From: Sandaracinaceae bacterium
GTDB taxonomy: Bacteria > Myxococcota_A > Polyangia > Polyangiales > Houyiibacteriaceae
DNA: 64,000 nucleotides
Reading direction: 5' to 3'
Assembly: GCA_020633075.1 (NCBI GenBank)
Contig: JACKEI010000001.1
Location: 1,054,001-1,118,000 of the forward strand
This document shows positions 9,119 to 18,269 of this stretch, one piece after another (within the stretch, counting starts at the first letter, position 1; each line of letters starts with the position of its first letter). Both the position numbers and the translations under genes were made by a program. The notes under the pieces are model-generated. The model was not told the origin of the DNA. It ran no database searches and saw only the letters and a program-made list of their open reading frames with translations.

Positions 9119-9991
9119 ATGAGTATCCTCGTCAACAAAGACACCAAGCTGATCGTTCAGGGGATCACCGGTAAGACCGGCCAGTTCCACACCGAGCAGT
9201 GCATCAAGTACGGCACCAACGTGGTGGGCGGCGTGACCCCCGGCCGCGGTGGCACCGAGATCCTGGGCGTGCCCGTGTTCGACACCGTCGAGCAGGCCAT
9301 GGCCGCCACGGGCGCCAACGCGAGCTGCATCTTCGTGCCGCCTCCCTTCGCGGCGGACGCCATCCTCGAGTGCATCGACGCAGAGATGGCCCTCGCCATC
9401 TGCATCACCGAGGGTATCCCCGTGATGGACATGCTCAAGGTGCGTCGCGTGCTGGACGGCCAGAAGGGCACCCGCCTCATCGGGCCGAACTGCCCGGGCG
9501 TCATCACCCCGGACGAGTGCAAGATCGGCATCATGCCGGGGCACATCCACAAGAAGGGCCGCATCGGGGTCGTGTCCAAGTCGGGCACGCTCACCTATGA
9601 GGCCGTGGGCCAGCTCACGGCGCTCGGCATCGGGCAGTCCACGGCGGTCGGTGTCGGCGGCGACCCCATCGCGGGCACGGACTTCATCGACATCCTCGAG
9701 ATGTTCGAGAAGGACCCGGACACCGACGCGATCATCCTCATCGGCGAGATCGGCGGCAACGCCGAGGAGCTGGCGGCGGCCTGGATCAAGGACAACTTCA
9801 CCAAGCCCGTGGCGGGCTTCATCGCGGGCCGCACCGCGCCTCCCGGTAAGCGCATGGGTCACGCTGGCGCCATCATCTCGGGCGGCAAGGGCACGGCGGA
9901 CGCCAAGATCGCCGCGCTCGAAGAGGCCGGCGTCAAGGTCGCGCCGACCCCGTCGGACATGGGCACCACGCTGGCGTCGCTGCTCAAGTAG
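9119..9991 (+). CDS. sucD: Succinyl-CoA synthetase alpha subunit
   Basis: Partner of SucC; binds CoA and carries the phosphorylated active-site histidine. 290 residues, standard length. The CoA-binding Rossmann start ILVNKDTKLIVQGITGKTGQ and the conserved PNCPGVITP are present. The phosphohistidine lies in GKRMGHAGAIISGGKGTA. Immediately downstream of sucC and followed by a strong hairpin that ends the operon. Confidence 0.97.
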   Translation: MSILVNKDTKLIVQGITGKTGQFHTEQCIKYGTNVVGGVTPGRGGTEILGVPVFDTVEQAMAATGANASCIFVPPPFAADAILECIDAEMALAICITEGIPVMDMLKVRRVLDGQKGTRLIGPNCPGVITPDECKIGIMPGHIHKKGRIGVVSKSGTLTYEAVGQLTALGIGQSTAVGVGGDPIAGTDFIDILEMFEKDPDTDAIILIGEIGGNAEELAAAWIKDNFTKPVAGFIAGRTAPPGKRMGHAGAIISGGKGTADAKIAALEEAGVKVAPTPSDMGTTLASLLK

Positions 9992-10015
9992 TCGTCCCAG
10001 CGTTCGATGTGACTT

Positions 10016-10045
10016 GGCCCTCGTGAGCGTTGCCTCACGGGGGCC
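10016..10045 (+). terminator. Hairpin after sucCD
   Basis: GGCCCTCGTGAG pairs with CTCACGGGGGCC (one T-G pair) across a CGTTGC loop, 25 bases after the sucD stop. There is no T-tract, so intrinsic termination strength is uncertain; it may mainly stabilise the transcript end. Confidence 0.6.
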
Positions 10046-10128
10046 TCGTCGCGTCAGGGGCGTGAGCTCGTCTCAGGACCTGTCCCGTGCGCGGCGTCCG
10101 AGCCGCGCCCCGCTCAGGGGCACGCGGG

Positions 10129-11550
10129 TCAGCGTCGGTCTGCGCCGCGGGCTCTCAATGACAGGATGGCCTTGTCCAGCGCACGCGAGACGCAGGTCTG
10201 GTCCCGGATGCGGGCCAAGAGAGGCCAGGTGGACCGCTCTCCCTCGAGGATGTGCATGGCCAGCTCCTCGCGGCTGATGTTGGAGAAGGTGCGCAGCAGC
10301 GCCCCCGCGCGCAGGCGTGGGTGGATGTCGATGTCGCCGCTGTAGGTCTGGTCCGCGAGCGAGTGGGCCAGGTCCAGAGGCGTGTAGAGCGGAGTCTGCT
10401 GCAGCAGGCTCTTGGCGATGTGCAGCTGGTGGGTCAGCTGCACCCGCGCCGTGGTGGTGGCCATGCCCGCGACGAAGGGCAGCACGCCGCGTCGGCGCGT
10501 GACCCGGCGCACGGGCGCGACGTGGGGGTTCACCTGGCTGACGATGAAGTGGTTCACGTTGTGCAGCCGGCTGATGCGCCGCATGGGCAGGTCGCCCTTG
10601 AACGACCCGTCAATCCACAGCTCGGTGGGCATGTAGGGCACGTCACGGCCGTCCGGCAGGCGCTCCATCAGCGTGGCGGGCGGGAAGGCCCCGGGAACCG
10701 AGCTGCTGGCCACGGCCGCGCTCAGCAGCGTGACCTCGGGGGTGGTCAGGTGGTTGAGCACGCGTGGCTTCTGACGCTTGCGCGTGGGGGAGATGCTGAC
10801 GTTGACGGCGCGGCCGCTGCGCTCGAAGGCCTGCGCGAACGTGTAGTCGCCGTTGTTGTGCGCGATGACCTCGGCCAGCCTCTGCGGGTCGTACACCGCG
10901 CGCGTGCGCAGCGCCTCCGTGGGCCCCACCCGCAGCAGCGCGTCCGTACGCACCATGCTCCAGTCCGTGAAGAGCTCGCGCAGCTCGTCGTCCGTGCGGG
11001 CGGCGATGCCGCAGGCGACCATCGCGCCCATGGAGGCGCCCGAGAGCACGTTGGGCAAGAGGTCGTGCTCGAAGAGAGCCTTGATGACCCCCATGTGAAA
11101 GAAGCCCAGGCTGGCCCCGCCCGACAGCAGCAGCGCCGAGCGCCCGAAGCCGTGCGCCGCGCGCTCGAAGCGAGCCAGCGTGTCGACCGGAGACAAGCCC
11201 GTCTGGTCTGGGTCCGACAGGTGCGCGATGGCGGCTAGGCACTCCTCGTAGAAGCGCTCCACCACGTACTTGGTGCCGAGCGGGCTCACCTCGTACAGGC
11301 GCGCGTCCGCCAGCTCCCCCAGGTGCCGGTAGAGGGCCTCTTGCAGCAGCTTGGTCAGCTCCGCCGCGCGGCGCTTCTCGCGCGCGCGCTGGAGCAAGGT
11401 GGTGTGCTCTTTCAGGAGCTTCGCGTCGAAGACGTCCGACGCCGGGTCTTGCCGGAAGAGCTCCACCTCGCTCGCGTCGGGGGCGCTCGCCTGGCGCTCC
11501 GCCCACTGGTCGTAGGTCTCGGGGTCTCGGAGGATGGGTGCGGGGGGCAT
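10129..11550 (-). CDS. Patatin-like phospholipase/lipase with N-terminal DUF3336-like region
   Basis: Ser-Asp dyad lipid hydrolase. Residues about 1-130 form a helical, charged region resembling DUF3336, which precedes patatin domains in yeast-type triacylglycerol lipases and in many bacteria. The patatin domain has the oxyanion loop LSGGASLGFFHMG, the nucleophile in GASMG, and the catalytic Asp in DGSFKGD. 473 residues. No signal peptide is evident, so it is probably cytosolic or peripheral on the membrane. It would release fatty acids from glycerolipids. It stands alone, convergent with sucCD. Confidence 0.88.
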   Translation of the reverse strand: MPPAPILRDPETYDQWAERQASAPDASEVELFRQDPASDVFDAKLLKEHTTLLQRAREKRRAAELTKLLQEALYRHLGELADARLYEVSPLGTKYVVERFYEECLAAIAHLSDPDQTGLSPVDTLARFERAAHGFGRSALLLSGGASLGFFHMGVIKALFEHDLLPNVLSGASMGAMVACGIAARTDDELRELFTDWSMVRTDALLRVGPTEALRTRAVYDPQRLAEVIAHNNGDYTFAQAFERSGRAVNVSISPTRKRQKPRVLNHLTTPEVTLLSAAVASSSVPGAFPPATLMERLPDGRDVPYMPTELWIDGSFKGDLPMRRISRLHNVNHFIVSQVNPHVAPVRRVTRRRGVLPFVAGMATTTARVQLTHQLHIAKSLLQQTPLYTPLDLAHSLADQTYSGDIDIHPRLRAGALLRTFSNISREELAMHILEGERSTWPLLARIRDQTCVSRALDKAILSLRARGADRR

Positions 11551-11617
11551 GCGCCGTGACCATACCAGACCTGCGGTCTGTGTCGGGCCGGGGTGACGGG
11601 CGTGACGCCAGTCCTGC

Positions 11618-13582
11618 TCAGAGGCGTCCGCTGCGGCAGAAGGAGTCCGGAGGGGGTGTGGGGGGCGCCTGCGCGCAGGTCGCGGCGTCGGCCCAGACGG
11701 TGTGATGAGGAGGCATGGGCAACACCGCGACCACGCGCAGGTCGTCGGGGCAGACCCGCAGGTTGGTGCGCGCGCCGGTGGCGCTCAGGAAGCCGGCGAC
11801 GTCCACGTCCGCTGCGGTCTGGGGGGCGCTGTCGTCGGGGTCGCCAAGAGGGCCGTCCCAGCGCGACGGTCCGAGGGCGTGGTCCGCAGGGATCTCGCCC
11901 CGCGCGCCGCCACGAGAGTCGAACACACCATGCGCGAAGACGAGGCGCCGCCCCGAGCGCGGCGTCTCGGGCTCGCTGGTCATCCACTCGCCCGCGCCGA
12001 GGACGCTCGCGAGCTGCACGAACCGCATGCGCGAGAGGTCCCCCCGCCGCTGCGGGCCACCACGGAGCGTCCAGAATTCCGCCGGGACGTGGTGGCCGTG
12101 GCGCCCGAAGAGCACGAAGTGGTCGGCCTCGAAGCGGGCGCCCACGTCGGCCGAGAGCGCCAGGGTCTGTCCGTGGTACGGACGGTCGTAGCCTCCACAT
12201 CCGGGGCCGGCCGAGCTGGTGCGCACGGTGGGCACTTGACCGACACGTTCGTAGACCGGCGCGACCGGCGTCGCTTCGGACTGCTGGGGCGGTAGGTCTT
12301 CCACGCGGTAGGTGACCCGCCCGCGGGCGTCCAGCAGCGCCCAGCGGTGGTGCGCCCGAGGCCAGAGAATCGGCGAGAACACCAGCGCGATGGAGTCGCC
12401 GGCGTCGCTGATCGCCACCGCGGCCGTGCGTGCCGAGCCCAGGCCGCCGAGCCCCCGCGTGTCGATGGGAATGGAGCGCGTGGCGACGGTCGCCCCCAGC
12501 GTCAGCACGTCGAGGCGCGCTCCGCAGCTCGCCACCAAGGTCTCGCCGTTCGGCGCGAAGGCCACGGGCCCGCGGCAGTCCGCCGCGAGCGTGACCTCAG
12601 CGAGACCAGGGGCGAGGGGCACGACGCGCGCTGCCCTCTGCGTCCGCACGTACGCGTGGCGCTCGTCCGCCGCAAAACGGATGGCCTCCGTGTCGTGTGC
12701 AGCATCCAGCACCACCCGCGGCTCGGCCAGCGAGACCACCTGATAGCGGGTGCTGACGCACACCACCGCGTTGGAGTCCGCGATCCAGCCGAGTCGGCTC
12801 GACGGCACGCAGGTCCCTGCGCCGAGGCGACCGACCTCCACGTCTGGCAGCGCCACGACGGCGAAGCGCCCCTGCGGGGACAGCGCCTCGACGCGCCCGC
12901 AGAGGTCGTGCCTGGGGAGCAGATCCGCAGCGGCGTACCCCGGCTCGACGTTGCGCTCCACTGGCTCCTGCGGCTCCGCGCCGCACGCGTCCACCACGAG
13001 GTCACAACTGCTGGCCGCGTGCAGGACGTGCACCAGCTCGCGCTGCTCGGCCGCCTGGGCGTCGAGCGCCAGCAGGGGCGCAAGCCGGGCGCCCGCCGCG
13101 CCGTCCACGACAGACATCGTGCCGCGCGTCCCTCGCGCAAGGTCCACCCACTCGAGCGGCCCGGCGTCACAGAGCGTGGGGAGGTCGGAGGCTGCACCCA
13201 GGGGCACGGGCGGCGCCGCGATGAAGGCCACGACGCGGCCGTCTGCCGAGCGCTCGTACACGGCGGTCGGGAGCATGGCGACGACGGGCAGCGGACGCCG
13301 TGCCAGCGCCGCGCGTGCCTGAGGATCATCGAGCGGAGAAGCCCCGAGCGACGCCGCGGCGCGCAGCAGCGCGACGGCTGAGCTGTGTTCCCCTTGCGCA
13401 AGCCCGGCGGCGGCGCGCTCGATCAACGACGCGCCCCGGGGGTCGCCACCGTCGGCCGCTAGGGGTGGGCACACCGGCGGCGGCGTCCGTGGCGCGGCGG
13501 CGGGTGTCGTAGCGGTGCCGCACCCGGCGATGAGCAGCAGCGCTGCTGTGAGCGAGAGGGACAGGCTTGCTCTGTTGGTCAC
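11618..13582 (-). CDS. Large lipoprotein of unknown function (about 654 residues)
   Basis: From GTG 13582 the product begins VTNRASLSLSLTAALLLIAG followed by the lipobox Cys, a lipoprotein signal. The body is rich in short strands with repeated phrases of the type RFAVVALPDVE and GRVVAFIAAP, suggesting a beta-propeller-like or WD40-type fold, though I cannot count clear blades. Several Cys (CDLVVDACG, CDAGPLEW) suggest disulfides in the envelope. The longer open frame to 13720 lacks a signal peptide and would overlap the divergent gene, so the inner GTG is preferred. No family recognised. Confidence 0.65.
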   Translation of the reverse strand: MTNRASLSLSLTAALLLIAGCGTATTPAAAPRTPPPVCPPLAADGGDPRGASLIERAAAGLAQGEHSSAVALLRAAASLGASPLDDPQARAALARRPLPVVAMLPTAVYERSADGRVVAFIAAPPVPLGAASDLPTLCDAGPLEWVDLARGTRGTMSVVDGAAGARLAPLLALDAQAAEQRELVHVLHAASSCDLVVDACGAEPQEPVERNVEPGYAAADLLPRHDLCGRVEALSPQGRFAVVALPDVEVGRLGAGTCVPSSRLGWIADSNAVVCVSTRYQVVSLAEPRVVLDAAHDTEAIRFAADERHAYVRTQRAARVVPLAPGLAEVTLAADCRGPVAFAPNGETLVASCGARLDVLTLGATVATRSIPIDTRGLGGLGSARTAAVAISDAGDSIALVFSPILWPRAHHRWALLDARGRVTYRVEDLPPQQSEATPVAPVYERVGQVPTVRTSSAGPGCGGYDRPYHGQTLALSADVGARFEADHFVLFGRHGHHVPAEFWTLRGGPQRRGDLSRMRFVQLASVLGAGEWMTSEPETPRSGRRLVFAHGVFDSRGGARGEIPADHALGPSRWDGPLGDPDDSAPQTAADVDVAGFLSATGARTNLRVCPDDLRVVAVLPMPPHHTVWADAATCAQAPPTPPPDSFCRSGRL

Positions 13583-13648
13583 GCGAGCGAGCGTGCCACG
13601 GTTCCACGTCGGTCCGCGATGCCCCAAGCGCTCTCGCGGACTCCCTGC

Positions 13649-13678
13649 TTGACCCCCCAGACCTGTCGAGGGCATACA
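13649..13678 (+). promoter_or_regulatory. Candidate sigma-70-type promoter of the 135-residue lipoprotein gene
   Basis: TTGACC at 13649-13654 and CATACA at 13673-13678, spaced 18 bases, about 40 bases before the ATG at 13719. By-eye match only. Confidence 0.4.
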
Positions 13679-13718
13679 CGCTCGCAATACTGAGCCGAAG
13701 TGGCCCAAAGGAGAGAAC

Positions 13719-14126
13719 ATGTCGACTGTTACACGGTGGGTCAGCTTGGTGGGGGTTGTAGCGATGGTGGGTTGCGGCGGCGGAGCCGAGGAGACCGCGT
13801 CCGGCGGCGGTGAGGCGACGACGGGGAGCGAAGCTCAGGGGCCCGCGGTCGTCGCGCGCTTCGAGGGGGACATGGTGGAGGGCGTTCCCGTCATCATCGA
13901 GCTCGACGACGCCAACGGAGGATCGATGACCAGCACGGAGAGCGGCGTCGTGACGACATTCTCGGAGTGCGCGGGCGAGGGCGCGGTCTTGACGTGCCGG
14001 ACCAGCAGCGGCGCCAACGAAGGCGACATCGAACTGACGCGGCAGGACGGCGGCGCTTCGGTCCGGGCGCGCCTGCACACCGACAACGTGTGGGTCGAGT
14101 TCAACGTCACCGACATCGAGCTCTGA
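13719..14126 (+). CDS. Small lipoprotein of unknown function (135 residues)
   Basis: Signal MSTVTRWVSLVGVVAMVGC ends in a lipobox Cys, followed by a Gly/Ser/Thr/Glu-rich linker and a compact domain of about 90 residues (ARFEGDMVEGVPVIIELDDA onward). That domain has two internal Cys, TFSECAGEG and VLTCRTSS, probably disulfide-bonded. The ribosome site AAAGGAGAG stands just before the ATG. The domain is mostly beta by pattern. No family recognised. Divergent from the large lipoprotein gene. Confidence 0.7.
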   Translation: MSTVTRWVSLVGVVAMVGCGGGAEETASGGGEATTGSEAQGPAVVARFEGDMVEGVPVIIELDDANGGSMTSTESGVVTTFSECAGEGAVLTCRTSSGANEGDIELTRQDGGASVRARLHTDNVWVEFNVTDIEL

Positions 14127-14229
14127 GGGCCGCTGCGCGGAACCCTCCTTGGCAGGCGCCCCCCCGGCGCGCATGCAGGGGGGGCGCACCAAAGTGACGG
14201 GGCGAGGGGGTCCCCGCGGACGACTGGCA

Positions 14230-14258
14230 TTGTTAGTCGGGCGCTCCGGTGCGATAAC
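14230..14258 (+). promoter_or_regulatory. Candidate sigma-70-type promoter of the 762-residue lipoprotein gene
   Basis: TTGTTA at 14230-14235 and GATAAC at 14253-14258 with a 17-base spacer, about 50 bases upstream of the ATG at 14307. By-eye match only. Confidence 0.4.
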
Positions 14259-14306
14259 AGTCCCACGCCATGGGCCGCGTCCCGTGGAAGGAGTGACGGA
14301 AAATTC

Positions 14307-16595
14307 ATGAAGAAGCGCAATGTCGGGGTCGTGATGTGTGGGGCGGTGTGGTTGCTGCTCGGTGTGGGCTGTGCCTCGGGAGGCACGCCACGGCCTCGCC
14401 TCCCGGCTGAAGAGCACGCCCTGCTGGAGCTGATGCCCAACGACGCCTTCCTCGGCGTGCGGGTCGACATGCGGGCGCTCCGGGCGACCCCCCACTGGCA
14501 AGAGCTGGAGCAGGCGATGGTCACCGGGGGTGCCGCCGAAGACGTGCAGCGCTACTTCAGAGACACGGACCGCGTCGTGGCCGTCGTCGGCGGGTTCATC
14601 GACGCCCCGAGCTACCCGGAGCCGGACCCGGAGGCCCCGCCGGTGCAGGCGCCCGCGTGGGTCGCCATCGCGCAGGGCCTGAACGGGAAGCTGCCGCGCG
14701 CCGTCGCCGTCATCGAGGGCGAGGGGGCGGCGCTGTGTGATACCGCGCTGGAAGGGCAAGAGCGCCGAGAGGTGCGCGGCTATCAGCTGGGTGTGGTCAA
14801 CGGCATCGCGCTGCTGCGCGGTGAGCGTGTCTGCGTCGTGACGCTGGAGCCCGTCCTGGACTCGCTGCTCACGCAGGCGCGGGGGCCTGCGGCCGACGTC
14901 CTCGGGATGCTGGCGGCCCCCGGACCTGGCGGCGCAGCGAGCATCATGAGCTACGTGGCGGACTACTCGGCGCCGGGCTACGCCGCTTGGGTCGAGCAGC
15001 ACGGGGCCGCAGCTCGCGCGCAGCTGGAGGCGTCGCGGCAACGTCGGCGCGAGGCGGCAGAGGCTGCAGCGGCGGCGGCCGAGAGCGGCGAGACCACGTC
15101 CGTCGACGAGCTCGATGCGCTGGCCGGCTTGGGTGACTTCGCGTCCCGCATGGAGGAGGTGGTCAACCAGACCATCGTTCTGTTCTTGGAGGTGTCCAAG
15201 ATCACGATGCGCGGGATGGTGTCCACCTCGATGCAGCTGTCACATCATGACGGGGGCTACGACTTCCGCAGCCGCGTGGCCATCTCGGACGAGGGGCGCT
15301 CGGTCATGTGGCGCGAGCTGTTGCGCATGTACCTGGACATCGCTCGGGCGGCGGTGGCGGTGTACGACATCCCGGACGAGCCGCGAGAGGTGCTCACGGC
15401 CGCGCTGAACGCCGTGCGGATCGAGGAGCGCCCCGACGGCTACGAGGTCGTCGCGCGCGCGAGCGACCGGCGCGTCACCTCGCTCTTGGCGTTCGCTCAG
15501 CGCGAGGGCGCCGACCTCGTGCCCAACGTCCCGGACGTCGACGGGTTCGACTCTCCGTGGGTGCTCATTGGTCAGATCGAGCGCGCCGAGTACGACTCGG
15601 CGCCCGATGTGATCTCAGGCTTGGAGCCGAACCTCGCCCGCATCCTCGAGATGAGTGACCGCGACGCACGCCGCCGTGGGCTGGTGTTGCTCGCGCGCGC
15701 GTACGCGTCGCTCGGCCGCTATCAGGACGCGGTCAGCCTGCTGAACTCGGGCGTCGAGAACGACCGCGCGCACGCGGCGACTGTGGAGTACTACATGCGC
15801 CCAGACGTGTTTGCGGGCATGTGTGGGCTGGCCGCCGAGCTCTGCGAGCAGCAGCTGGAGTGGGGCTTCGCCGAGCTCGCCGGGGCCGCCGCCGCGATGG
15901 TGGCCGACGAAGGGCAGACCTGCGCCGACGTGTCCTATCAGGCGTTCGCCTGCGGGCAGGTCGCCGAGGCGCGGCAGGGGCGCGCGGAGGCCGCCCTGGC
16001 CGCGATCGAGGAGCGCTCCTGGGGCGAGGTGGACGTGGTGCAGTTCGGCGCGGCCCGCTCGCAGGTGCTCGGGGAGCTCGGCCGGTGGGACTCCGCCTTC
16101 GAGGCGGCTCGTGCCACGTGCGTTGGGCCGCTCACGGGCAGCACGTGCCCCTCGGTGTTCCCGGCTGCCGTCTCGGCCATGGCGCGCGGGGGCAGCACCT
16201 TGGCGCAGCACGACGCGGCGTTCGAGTTGGCGCGCGCGAGCTACCCGGGGACCGTCTCGGGCAACCTCGCGGAGGACTCCACGGCGTCCCTCGTCGCCCT
16301 GGGCGACTGCGCGCGCCGTGTTCGCCTCGCCCCCCGCGACGCGGCGACGCTGACCGCCTGCGTGGCGGCCGGCGAGGTCACAGCACGGCTGCACGGCAGC
16401 ACCCACCCGCGCACCGCGCTCGCTTTGCTCTTCCTGAGTATGGCGCGGGACGCGGGCGGAGACGCCGCAGGCGCCGCCGCGGCGCGTCAGGAGCTCGACG
16501 CGATTCGCAGCTCGCTCGGTCCGCAGCACGCCGCCAACCAGCCCGCGCCTGCGCCCCCGACGGGCGCACGCCGGCCGGCGCGGAGGCCTCGCTGA
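14307..16595 (+). CDS. Large lipoprotein with helical C-terminal repeats (762 residues), unknown function
   Basis: Begins MKKRNVGVVMCGAVWLLLGV with a lipobox Cys at GVGCASG. The first part (DAFLGVRVDMRALRATPHWQ onward) resembles the DUF3352-like proteins in which a folded beta domain follows the signal, but the match is weak. A charged Ala-rich helix follows around residues 235-260. The last 300 residues are helical with TPR-like spacing (LVLLARAYASLGRYQDAVSL). The ribosome site GGAAGGAG is upstream. nnr starts ten bases after its stop, so they are probably co-transcribed. Function unknown. Confidence 0.65.
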   Translation: MKKRNVGVVMCGAVWLLLGVGCASGGTPRPRLPAEEHALLELMPNDAFLGVRVDMRALRATPHWQELEQAMVTGGAAEDVQRYFRDTDRVVAVVGGFIDAPSYPEPDPEAPPVQAPAWVAIAQGLNGKLPRAVAVIEGEGAALCDTALEGQERREVRGYQLGVVNGIALLRGERVCVVTLEPVLDSLLTQARGPAADVLGMLAAPGPGGAASIMSYVADYSAPGYAAWVEQHGAAARAQLEASRQRRREAAEAAAAAAESGETTSVDELDALAGLGDFASRMEEVVNQTIVLFLEVSKITMRGMVSTSMQLSHHDGGYDFRSRVAISDEGRSVMWRELLRMYLDIARAAVAVYDIPDEPREVLTAALNAVRIEERPDGYEVVARASDRRVTSLLAFAQREGADLVPNVPDVDGFDSPWVLIGQIERAEYDSAPDVISGLEPNLARILEMSDRDARRRGLVLLARAYASLGRYQDAVSLLNSGVENDRAHAATVEYYMRPDVFAGMCGLAAELCEQQLEWGFAELAGAAAAMVADEGQTCADVSYQAFACGQVAEARQGRAEAALAAIEERSWGEVDVVQFGAARSQVLGELGRWDSAFEAARATCVGPLTGSTCPSVFPAAVSAMARGGSTLAQHDAAFELARASYPGTVSGNLAEDSTASLVALGDCARRVRLAPRDAATLTACVAAGEVTARLHGSTHPRTALALLFLSMARDAGGDAAGAAAARQELDAIRSSLGPQHAANQPAPAPPTGARRPARRPR

Positions 16596-16605
16596 GGCGC
16601 CGAGC

Positions 16606-18132
16606 ATGCTCCCGCTCCTGACGCGACAGGACGCGCGCGACGCGGACCGGCACGCCATCCATGGCTTGGGCGTGCCGGGCCTGGTGTTGATGGAGAACGC
16701 CGGGCGCGGGGCCTTCGAGGTCATCGCGCGCGAGCACGCTGGTGCGCTGACGCGGGTGCTGCTGGTGGGTGGTCCCGGGCAGAACGGCGGCGACGCGTGG
16801 GTCATTGCCAGGCACCTGGCGCGGGTGGGTCACGCGCCCCGTGCGGTTCTGGTCGTGGCGTCCGGCGACGCGTCCACCCTGACGGGGGATGCCGCCGTCA
16901 ACTGGGCCTCGCTCGTACGGATGGGGGTCGAGACGCGCGTCATCGCGCCAGAGGAGCACGAAGCGCTAGGGGAGCAGCTGCGCACGGCGTCGCTGGTGGT
17001 GGACGGCGTGTTCGGCACCGGCCTCACGCGCTCGGTCGATGGGCCATACGCGGCCGTAATCGAGGCAATCAACGCGTGTGGCGCGCCCGTGGTGGCGCTG
17101 GACCTGCCCAGCGGCGTGGACGCGGACACCGGGCAAGCGCTTGGGGCTGCCGTGCGCGCCGTCACCACGGTCACCTTCGGCGCGCACAAGCGCGGGCTGC
17201 TCCAAGGCGCCGGTCGCGCCAACGCCGGGCGCGTCTGGCTGGCGGACATCGGTGTCGCGGTGGGTCAGGGGAGCGCCCAGCACGTGCTGCAGGCGACGGA
17301 CCTGCGTGCCCTGTTGCCGGCGCGCGCGGAGGACGCGCACAAGGGGACCGCGGGGCACGTGGCCGTCATCGGCGGCGAAGCGGGCAAGACCGGGGCGGCG
17401 TTGTTGGCAGGGCTGGGCGCGCTCCGCGCCGGCGCAGGCCTTGTGACCCTGGTCGCGCCGGCCGCGGGACGCGCGGTGCTGGAGCACAAGGTCGTCGAGA
17501 TGATGAGCGCCGCCTTCCCCGTGGACCGGGCCGCGCTGAACGCGCTCGTCGTCGGCAAGCGCGCGCTGGTCGTTGGACCGGGGCTGGGGTTTTCGCCGGA
17601 GGCGCAGGCGCTGGTGCGCACGTGGCTCGCGGACGTGGCGGAGCCGGCCGTCCTGGACGCGGACGCGCTGAGCCTGCTGGTGGACGCGGAGCCCGGCACG
17701 CTCGCGTCCTTGCGTGCGGCGCGCGGGGCACGCGTGCTCACCCCGCACCCAGGTGAGGCCGCGCGCCTACTGGGTGTGGACACGCGCGAGGTGCAGGCAG
17801 ACCGCTACGGAGCGGCGTCCGAGCTGGCCCGTCGCAGCGGCCACGTCGCGGTCCTGAAGGGGGCCGGCACGGTCGTCGCCGCGCCAGAGGGCGAGCTCCG
17901 CGTGTGCCCCTACGGCACGCCAGCCATGGGGACAGGCGGCACGGGTGACGTGCTCGCTGGCGTCGTGGGCGCGCTGCTCGCTGGGGGCCTCCGGCCGCTC
18001 TCTGCCGCCACCGCCGGTGTCTTGCTGCACGCGCTCGCCGGAGAGCGCGCCGCGCCGGGAGACCGCGGGATGTTGGCGTCCGAGCTGGCGGATGCTGTGC
18101 CGCACGTGCTGCGGGACGCGCTGACAACCTGA
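16606..18132 (+). CDS. nnr: Bifunctional NAD(P)H-hydrate epimerase / ADP-dependent NAD(P)H-hydrate dehydratase
   Basis: Repairs hydrated NADH and NADPH. The N-terminal YjeF_N domain (about residues 1-220) epimerises the R and S hydrates; its phosphate loop is GGPGQNGGDAWVIARHL. The C-terminal ribokinase-like domain (about 235-505) dehydrates the S form using ADP, with HKGTAGHVAVIGGEAGKTGA at its start and the GTGGTGDVLAG anion hole. 508 residues, normal for the fused protein. The start MLPLLTRQDARDADRHAIHG fits the family. Cytoplasmic. Confidence 0.95.
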   Translation: MLPLLTRQDARDADRHAIHGLGVPGLVLMENAGRGAFEVIAREHAGALTRVLLVGGPGQNGGDAWVIARHLARVGHAPRAVLVVASGDASTLTGDAAVNWASLVRMGVETRVIAPEEHEALGEQLRTASLVVDGVFGTGLTRSVDGPYAAVIEAINACGAPVVALDLPSGVDADTGQALGAAVRAVTTVTFGAHKRGLLQGAGRANAGRVWLADIGVAVGQGSAQHVLQATDLRALLPARAEDAHKGTAGHVAVIGGEAGKTGAALLAGLGALRAGAGLVTLVAPAAGRAVLEHKVVEMMSAAFPVDRAALNALVVGKRALVVGPGLGFSPEAQALVRTWLADVAEPAVLDADALSLLVDAEPGTLASLRAARGARVLTPHPGEAARLLGVDTREVQADRYGAASELARRSGHVAVLKGAGTVVAAPEGELRVCPYGTPAMGTGGTGDVLAGVVGALLAGGLRPLSAATAGVLLHALAGERAAPGDRGMLASELADAVPHVLRDALTT

Positions 18133-18241
18133 CACGCTGCCGTGGGCGAGAGTGGACAAGCTGACCCGTGGCCTGCCTTGGGCCTGCCGGTGGACTCCTG
18201 ATTGATGAGTAATTTCAACCATCGAGCGCAGGAGGAGAGGC

Positions 18242-18257
18242 TGGCATTGGGCTTGCT
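18242..18257 (+). promoter_or_regulatory. Candidate sigma-54 (-24/-12) element before the ECF sigma gene
   Basis: TGGCATTGGGCTTGCT fits TGGCAY-N5-TTGCW exactly, with ten bases between GG and GC. The implied transcription start (about 18268) falls only two bases before the ATG at 18270, so the mRNA would be leaderless. That is a caution against the match or against the chosen start. By-eye match. Confidence 0.35.
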
Positions 18258-18269
18258 CTACAGGCGGGC